Source of the DNA: an uncultured Oscillospiraceae bacterium | GTDB lineage: Bacteria > Bacillota > Clostridia > Oscillospirales > Acutalibacteraceae | NCBI GenBank assembly: GCA_900542575.1 | Contig: UQOE01000042.1 | Coordinates: 1 to 11,834 of the forward strand | DNA: 11,834 bases | Direction: 5' to 3' | Shown: positions 7,543-11,834 of the stretch, piece after piece | How positions within the stretch are numbered: position 1 is the first letter of the stretch | Layout: each line of letters begins with the position of its first letter | Translations under genes and position numbers: made by a program | The notes under the pieces: model-generated | The model's database searches: none | Told to the model about the DNA's origin: nothing | What the model saw: only the letters and a program-made list of their open reading frames with translations

Positions 7543-8217
7543 ATGGCAAAAGAAGTTACCATTTATCTGTTCGGCAAGCAGTTTCAGGCGCCGGACAATC
7601 TGACTATTATCAAAGCGATGGAGTACTGCGGCTATGAGCTGACCCGCGGCGTCGGCTGCCGGCACGGTTTCTGCGGCGCATGTGCTACCATCTACCGCAT
7701 CAAAGGGGAGAGAGAACTCCATTACTGCCTCGCCTGTGAGACGCAGATTAAAGACCAGATGTACATTGCGACTCTTCCGTTCTTCCCGCTGGAGAAGCAG
7801 ATCTATGATATTGAAAAGATTAAGCCGGAACAGCAGATCATGATCCAGCTGTATCCGGAGATCTACGGCTGCGTCGGCTGCAACGCCTGCACCAATGCCT
7901 GCCCGCAGGAACTCAATGTTATGCAGTATATTGCCTACGCTCAGCGCGGCGACTTCAAGGCCTGTGCCGATGAGTCTTTTGACTGCGTCATGTGCGGCTG
8001 CTGCTCGTCCCGCTGCCCGGCCGGCATCTCCCATCCGCAGGTGGCCATGCTTGCCCGTCGTCTGAACGGCAAATACATTGCCAAAGACGCAAAGCATCTG
8101 GTTGACCGCGTCGATGAAATTCATCACGGCGACCTCCTGGATGATGTCAAAGCACTGATGGAAAAGTCGTCCGATGACATCCAGGCGATGTACAACGCCC
8201 GCGATATCGAGAAATAA
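7543..8217 (+). CDS. frdB: FrdB/SdhB-like iron-sulfur subunit of a soluble fumarate reductase
   Basis: A 224-residue subunit that would feed electrons to the flavoprotein FrdA. A plant-ferredoxin-type N-terminal domain holds a [2Fe-2S] motif: C39-X4-C44-X2-C47-X14-C62, with C65 nearby. The second domain has two complete ferredoxin motifs, C110/C113/C116/C120 and C148/C151/C154/C158. Canonical quinone-linked FrdB/SdhB has a [3Fe-4S] cluster because one ligand is missing; here all eight cysteines are present, so two [4Fe-4S] clusters are predicted. The C-terminus continues about 65 residues without further cysteines, and there is no HdrB-like CCG fusion of the kind found in methanogen TfrB. The gene lies between flxA and frdA; frdA follows after 11 nt. 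Succinate dehydrogenase function is possible but less likely given the Hdr/Flx context. Confidence 0.88.
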   Translation: MAKEVTIYLFGKQFQAPDNLTIIKAMEYCGYELTRGVGCRHGFCGACATIYRIKGERELHYCLACETQIKDQMYIATLPFFPLEKQIYDIEKIKPEQQIMIQLYPEIYGCVGCNACTNACPQELNVMQYIAYAQRGDFKACADESFDCVMCGCCSSRCPAGISHPQVAMLARRLNGKYIAKDAKHLVDRVDEIHHGDLLDDVKALMEKSSDDIQAMYNARDIEK

Positions 8218-8228
8218 GGAGGTTCCCC

Positions 8229-9890
8229 ATGTATCCCGAATACTTACAGGCTTCTCTCAGAAAAGTCGAGGAGAAGCGTGACTATAACACCGCACTTGAG
8301 CCGGAGCGCATGTCTGCGGAAGAAAAAGACAAGCTGCTGAAGGCCTTCCATCCGGATTACCGCACCGACCAGTTTGAAGAGCTGAAGGTCGGTGCCAACA
8401 AGGGCGAAAAAGTCAACCACGAGCTGGCGGACATCCTGCAGGGCCACAGCCGTATGAAAGCCGACGACGTCGATCTGGATCATCCGGATTATGAGACCGA
8501 TATGCTGATTATCGGAGGCGGCGGGGCAGGCTGCTCGGCTGCGATTGAGGCCGATAACGCCGGTGTGAAATGCATGATCGTCACGAAGCTCCGTGTCGGA
8601 GATGCCAACACCATGATGGCAGAGGGCGGCATTCAGGGCGCTGACAAGCCGAACGATTCTCCGGCCCGCCATTATCTGGATGCTTACGGCGGCGGCCACT
8701 TTGCTGCCAAGAAAGAGCTGGTCTACAAGCTTGTTACCGAGGCCCCTGACGCGCTGCTTTGGCTCAACCGCCTGGGCGTTGAGTTCGACAAGGATGCCGA
8801 CGGCAACATGCTCACGATTCATGGCGGCGGCACCTCCCGCAAGCGTATGCATGCGGCAAAAGACTATACCGGCGCTGAAATCATGCGGACTCTCCGCGAC
8901 GAGGTCTACTGCCGCAGGATCCCGATCATCGACTACACCGCTGCGATCGAGCTCATACTCGACGAAAACGGCAAAGCCTGCGGCGCTGTGCTTATGAACA
9001 CGGAGACCAAAGAACTGAAAGTTGCGCGTGCCAAGACCGTTGTTCTCACAACCGGCGGTGCCGGACGTATGCACTACCAGGGATTCCCGACATCCAACCA
9101 CTATGGCGCAACGGCAGACGGTCTGGTTCTTGCCTACCACTGCGGCGCATTGCTGAAATATCCGGATACGCTTCAGTACCATCCGACTGGCGCGGCGTTC
9201 CCGGAACAGATTCTCGGAGCCCTGGTCACCGAGAAGGTCCGCGGCCTTGGCGCCAAAGTCGTCAACTGTGACGGTGAGGTCTTTGTCCATCCGCTGGAGA
9301 CCCGCGACGTCGAGGCGGCCGCCGTTATCCGCGAGTGTACCTCCCGCGGGAAAGGCCTATCTCTTGAGAGCGGCGGCTTTGCGGTCTGGCTCGATACCCC
9401 GATGATTGAGAAAAAGAACGGGGAGGGCACGATCCTCGCCAAGATTCCGGCCATGTACAAGATGTTCCACAAATACGGCATCGATATGCGGTATGAGCCG
9501 ATTCTGATCTATCCGACTCTGCATTACCAGAATGGCGGTGTTGATATCAATACCAACTGCGAGGTCACCGGAGTAGAAAATCTGTTTGCGGCCGGCGAGG
9601 TCGTTGGCGGAATTCATGGTCGAAATCGACTGATGGGCAATTCACTTCTGGATGTCGTCGTTTTCGGGCGCGATGTCGGAAAATCGGCTGCGGCGCGCTG
9701 CAAGGAGATCGACAAGATCGGCACTCCGACGCTGTCTCACATTGATGAATTTGAGAAACAGCTGAAGGAGGCTGGAATAACGACCTCGACCGTCTCTCCG
9801 AAGCTGTTCCCGAATTATCGCCAGGCCAGAAACTATCTGGATACCTCTTATACGGAAGATTCTCAGATCTCGATCAAAGCGGTCGAATAA
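8229..9890 (+). CDS. frdA: FrdA-like flavoprotein, soluble fumarate reductase catalytic subunit
   Basis: A 553-residue FAD protein of the FrdA/SdhA/NadB superfamily, predicted to reduce fumarate to succinate in the cytoplasm. The Rossmann motif IIGGGGAGCSAA begins near residue 94, after an unusual N-terminal extension of about 90 mostly charged residues. The segment DANTMMAEGG puts N127 where membrane-bound FrdA has the FAD-linking histidine, so FAD is probably noncovalent. Active-site counterparts are all visible: H318 (YHPTG), T334-E335 (VTEKVRG), R359 (TRD, proton-donor arginine), H432 (LHYQNGG) and R467 (GRNRLMGNS). Only 86 residues follow R467, so the usual C-terminal helical domain is largely missing. 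An AAGGAGG site 5 nt upstream fixes the start. It is last in the operon; a terminator begins 39 nt later. L-aspartate oxidase or another unsaturated-acid reductase is the main alternative, but the FrdB partner and fumC favour fumarate. Confidence 0.87.
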   Translation: MYPEYLQASLRKVEEKRDYNTALEPERMSAEEKDKLLKAFHPDYRTDQFEELKVGANKGEKVNHELADILQGHSRMKADDVDLDHPDYETDMLIIGGGGAGCSAAIEADNAGVKCMIVTKLRVGDANTMMAEGGIQGADKPNDSPARHYLDAYGGGHFAAKKELVYKLVTEAPDALLWLNRLGVEFDKDADGNMLTIHGGGTSRKRMHAAKDYTGAEIMRTLRDEVYCRRIPIIDYTAAIELILDENGKACGAVLMNTETKELKVARAKTVVLTTGGAGRMHYQGFPTSNHYGATADGLVLAYHCGALLKYPDTLQYHPTGAAFPEQILGALVTEKVRGLGAKVVNCDGEVFVHPLETRDVEAAAVIRECTSRGKGLSLESGGFAVWLDTPMIEKKNGEGTILAKIPAMYKMFHKYGIDMRYEPILIYPTLHYQNGGVDINTNCEVTGVENLFAAGEVVGGIHGRNRLMGNSLLDVVVFGRDVGKSAAARCKEIDKIGTPTLSHIDEFEKQLKEAGITTSTVSPKLFPNYRQARNYLDTSYTEDSQISIKAVE

Positions 9891-9929
9891 AAATTCTTAC
9901 AAATTCTTTCTCATTGACTGACATTTGCC

Positions 9930-9962
9930 AAAAGAGCGAAGTCTTCGGACTTCGCTCTTTTT
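9930..9962 (+). terminator. Rho-independent terminator of the fumC-hdr-flx-frd operon
   Basis: A perfect 13-bp stem (9931-9943 with 9948-9960) closes a TTCG tetraloop at 9944-9947. It extends by one A-T pair (9930/9961) and ends in a TTTTT run at 9958-9962. It lies 39 nt after the frdA stop and is strong enough to end the operon. On the other strand the U-run is only four bases, so it is mainly unidirectional. Confidence 0.92.
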
Positions 9963-10033
9963 CTGTCATATTGTATATTTATGCGGTTTTTAGATCAGCT
10001 TTTCGGAGAAATCTAAAAATTCTGAGTGGCATC

Positions 10034-10062
10034 TTATCAATTATTGGGGAAAATGATATACT
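10034..10062 (+). promoter_or_regulatory. Candidate sigma-70/sigma-A promoter for the GlpA-like gene
   Basis: TTATCA (10034-10039, four of six consensus matches) and TATACT (10057-10062, five of six) are separated by 17 nt in an AT-rich stretch. The -10 box lies 34 nt before the start codon at 10097. The site falls between the operon terminator and the gene, where a promoter is expected. The remainder of the 206-nt gap (9891-10096) shows nothing else convincing. Confidence 0.6.
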
Positions 10063-10082
10063 AATTCCTGGAAATGATTCTC

Positions 10083-10088
10083 AGGAGG
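10083..10088 (+). promoter_or_regulatory. Ribosome binding site of the GlpA-like gene
   Basis: A perfect AGGAGG ends 8 nt before the ATG at 10097. It decides the start: the open frame continues upstream through the terminator, but the conserved Rossmann strand MYDVLIIGAG begins at 10097. Confidence 0.88.
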
Positions 10089-10096
10089 TACGATTC

Positions 10097-11584
10097 ATGT
10101 ATGACGTATTAATTATCGGCGCCGGCATTGAGGGAACCGCCATTGCCCGCCGCTTGTCCCGGTACCAGCTCTCCATCGGAGTGCTGGAGGCGGCAGATGA
10201 TGTCGCCATGGGGGCAACCAAGGCAAACAGTGCAATTGTCCATGGCGGTTATGCAGAGGCCCACTCCAAACTCAAAGGCCGCGTCTGCTATCCCGGCCGC
10301 GTTCAGTTTGCACAGCTGGACTCGGAACTCCACTTCGGCTTCCGCCAGACCGGCAGTCTTGTTATCACCAAGAATGAAAAAGATCTCAAAGGTCTGGAGG
10401 AAATCAAGGCAAACGGTGAGCTCAACGGCCTGCCGGACCTCAGTATTCTGAACCACGACCAGATTATGGAAGTGGAGCCGAACATTCGGGACGATGTCAA
10501 ATATGCACTTTACTGCGAAGGTGCCGGCGTCTGCTCACCCTATGAAATGGCCATTGCACTTATGGAAAATGCCATTCACAACGGGGCGGAGCTTTTCCTG
10601 AACGCGGAAGTTACCGGCATTGACAAACAGGAAGACGGCCTTTTAGTCCACACCACTAAGCAGGACTTCTCGGCCAAATATGTCATTAACGCCGCCGGCC
10701 TTGGAGCAGATAAAATCGACCAGATGGTCAATGAACCCACGTTTTCCATCCATCCGCGTTCCGGTGAGTACATTCTTCTTGCAAAAGACACCGGAGACGC
10801 ACTGAACACCGTCGTATTCCAGATGCCCACCAAAATGGGCAAGGGCATTCTGGTTACCAGTACCTTCCACGGCAATCTCCTGATGGGACCGGATGCCATT
10901 GAAGAAGATGCCCGGTCATTCTCCAAGAGCACACACGCCGCACGTCTCTATGAAATTTACCAGGCAGCTCTGGACACGACCGACAAAATTGACCCCAAAA
11001 AGTTTATCCGAAGCTTCTGCGGACTCCGTGCCGTCGCAAGTACGGACGACTTCATTATTGGACCGACTGCCACAAAAGGCTTTATCAATGTTGCCGGCAT
11101 TCAGTCGCCTGGTCTGACCTCTTCGCCGGCTATTGCTGACATGGTTGCAGATATTCTTGCGGACCAGGGTCTGGAACTGGTCGACGATCCGAACTACGAC
11201 CCGTACCGCAGACCTATTTTTGACCCGGACCGTGAGCGTCTGGACGCTTCAGCGGTATTACGCCTTGCTGCACTGGACTCCTGTCCGGAAAAACTGATCT
11301 GCCGCTGCGAACAGGTCAGTGAAGGTGTCATCGTAGACGCCATGCACCGCGGCATTCCGGTCGAGACCATCGACGGAATCAAGCGCCGCACCCGTGCCTC
11401 CATGGGGTATTGCCAGGGTTCCTATTGCCGCATGCGCATTAAGGAAGTCATGGAACGCGAACTCGGCCATGAAGTAGATCCTCGGACGGACACGCAGCGC
11501 AACGGCGACACGCGGGTATCCCGTCAGGAATTCCTGGACTACCTTGCTGAGCATGAGGAGCAGGTCAATTACTTTATGCCGTAA
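10097..11584 (+). CDS. FAD-dependent oxidoreductase (GlpA/LhgO type) with C-terminal BFD-like [2Fe-2S] domain
   Basis: A 495-residue protein of the DAO family fused to a BFD-like domain, as in anaerobic glycerol-3-phosphate dehydrogenase GlpA and related 2-hydroxyacid oxidoreductases. The N-terminal FAD motif is GAGIEG (residues 8-13), followed by ATKANSAIVHGGY, the substrate-side histidine region typical of the family. The C-terminal BFD motif is C402-X-C404-X34-C439-X4-C444, expected to hold a [2Fe-2S] cluster. There is no signal peptide or membrane segment. It has its own promoter and ribosome binding site. In many anaerobes a GlpB-like FAD/NAD partner and a small DUF1667 protein follow; neither is present here, since a fumarase gene comes next. 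The substrate could be glycerol-3-phosphate, 2-hydroxyglutarate or another hydroxyacid; the sequence does not decide. Confidence 0.85.
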   Translation: MYDVLIIGAGIEGTAIARRLSRYQLSIGVLEAADDVAMGATKANSAIVHGGYAEAHSKLKGRVCYPGRVQFAQLDSELHFGFRQTGSLVITKNEKDLKGLEEIKANGELNGLPDLSILNHDQIMEVEPNIRDDVKYALYCEGAGVCSPYEMAIALMENAIHNGAELFLNAEVTGIDKQEDGLLVHTTKQDFSAKYVINAAGLGADKIDQMVNEPTFSIHPRSGEYILLAKDTGDALNTVVFQMPTKMGKGILVTSTFHGNLLMGPDAIEEDARSFSKSTHAARLYEIYQAALDTTDKIDPKKFIRSFCGLRAVASTDDFIIGPTATKGFINVAGIQSPGLTSSPAIADMVADILADQGLELVDDPNYDPYRRPIFDPDRERLDASAVLRLAALDSCPEKLICRCEQVSEGVIVDAMHRGIPVETIDGIKRRTRASMGYCQGSYCRMRIKEVMERELGHEVDPRTDTQRNGDTRVSRQEFLDYLAEHEEQVNYFMP

Positions 11585-11599
11585 AGCAGTCAGCTTTAC
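11581..11599 (+). other. Hairpin overlapping the stop codon of the GlpA-like gene
   Basis: A perfect 7-bp inverted repeat (GTAAAGC at 11581-11587, GCTTTAC at 11593-11599) has a 5-nt loop and includes the TAA stop. No T-run follows, so it is not a standard intrinsic terminator. It could be a weak 3'-end stabiliser or chance. Confidence 0.35.
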
Positions 11600-11611
11600 A
11601 AGAATTGCACC

Positions 11612-11640
11612 TTGTTCAGGAGGCGGATTTATACTAGAAT
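11612..11640 (+). promoter_or_regulatory. Candidate promoter for the downstream fumC
   Basis: TTGTTC (11612-11617, three of six) and TAGAAT (11635-11640, five of six) are 17 nt apart. An overlapping alternative is TTGCAC (11605-11610) with TATACT (11630-11635) at 19 nt. Either would give a leader of roughly 70 nt before the ATG at 11717. A 132-nt gap with no other gene makes a promoter here plausible, but the -35 boxes are weak. Confidence 0.4.
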
Positions 11641-11656
11641 GTCATAAAAAGGACAA

Positions 11657-11680
11657 TCGCGCTTCTGACTTTCGGCGCGA
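11657..11680 (+). other. Short GC-rich inverted repeat in the leader of the second fumC
   Basis: TCGCGC (11657-11662) pairs with GCGCGA (11675-11680) around a 12-nt loop. It lies in the predicted 5' leader, 36 nt before the start codon, and has no T-run. It could be a leader structure or an operator half-site pair; function is unknown. Confidence 0.3.
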
Positions 11681-11716
11681 ATCCAAGATACATCTGAAAG
11701 GAATGGGGAACCAATT

Positions 11717-11834
11717 ATGGACCAGAACGACATGAAAAACTATCGCATTGAGCATGACTCCCTCGGAGAAGTCAAAGTCCCGGCCGACAAGTACTGGGCT
11801 GCTCAGACCGAGCGCAGCCATGAAAACTTTAAGA
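11717..11834 (+). CDS. fumC: Class II fumarate hydratase (fumarase C), N-terminal part cut by window edge
   Basis: The first 39 codons of a fumarase. After a short variable lead come YRIEHDSLGEVKVPADKYW and AAQTERSHENF, the conserved N-terminus of class II fumarases, close to the pattern of Bacillus-type FumC and distinct from aspartase. The ATG at 11717 follows a purine-rich AAAGGAATGGGG stretch (11697-11708). It is a second fumarase gene relative to the one at the left edge, and the two visible parts do not overlap in protein coordinates, so they cannot be compared directly. A candidate promoter sits upstream, suggesting its own transcript or the head of another operon. Confidence 0.88.
   Translation, partial: MDQNDMKNYRIEHDSLGEVKVPADKYWAAQTERSHENFK

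Noticed and set aside
8229..9890. L-aspartate oxidase (NadB) instead of FrdA
   Set aside because: The superfamily active site is shared, but a ferredoxin-type FrdB partner is adjacent, nadA/nadC are absent, and the N-terminal arm and operon context do not fit NadB.
10001..10030. Imperfect AGAT...ATCT inverted repeat before the GlpA-like gene
   Set aside because: Only 4-5 bp can pair in an AT-rich stretch, which is within chance expectation.
9914..10096. Upstream extension of the GlpA-like gene to 9914
   Set aside because: It would run through the terminator hairpin and candidate promoter. The Rossmann fold starts at 10097 with a perfect ribosome binding site.
11618..11647. AGGAGG followed by a tiny frame (ATG TCA TAA at 11639-11647) as a leader peptide
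   Set aside because: Spacing of about 15 nt is too long, the frame has only two codons, and the region overlaps the likely promoter.

Overview
The window suggests a strictly anaerobic bacterium, most likely a Bacillota/Clostridia-type fermenter. This is inferred from the strong AGGAGG ribosome binding sites, tight gene overlaps, moderately GC-rich third codon positions, and a gene set made of oxygen-sensitive iron-sulfur flavoenzymes. No rRNA, tRNA, CRISPR array or mobile element was seen. The genus cannot be told from the sequence alone.

Region 1 (1-9890) is one tightly packed plus-strand operon whose promoter lies upstream of the window. It holds the 3' three quarters of a class II fumarase gene (fumC), hdrB, hdrC, hdrA, an mvhD/flxD-type gene, two related multi-cluster iron-sulfur proteins, a ferredoxin-NAD(P) reductase-like flavoprotein (flxA/asrB-like), and an FrdB-like and an FrdA-like subunit. 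Eight of the nine complete genes overlap or lie within 17 nt of the gene before them; hdrB follows fumC by 31 nt. A strong hairpin terminator (9930-9962) ends the run.

Taken together the operon reads as a soluble, NADH-fed, flavin-bifurcating fumarate reductase. Fumarase makes fumarate from malate. The FlxA-like diaphorase and its two Fe-S partners collect electrons from NAD(P)H, and MvhD/FlxD passes them to HdrA. HdrA could split them between ferredoxin and HdrBC, and FrdB/FrdA would be the high-potential outlet that reduces fumarate to succinate. No membrane anchor (FrdC/FrdD or cytochrome b) is encoded before the terminator. The subunit identities are well supported by motifs; the joint function is inferred from gene order.

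Region 2 (9891-11716) carries a separately transcribed FAD oxidoreductase of the GlpA/LhgO type with a C-terminal BFD-like [2Fe-2S] domain. It has its own candidate promoter and a clear ribosome binding site.

Region 3 (11717-11834) is the first 39 codons of a second class II fumarase gene, cut by the window edge. Fumarase genes therefore flank the locus on both sides.
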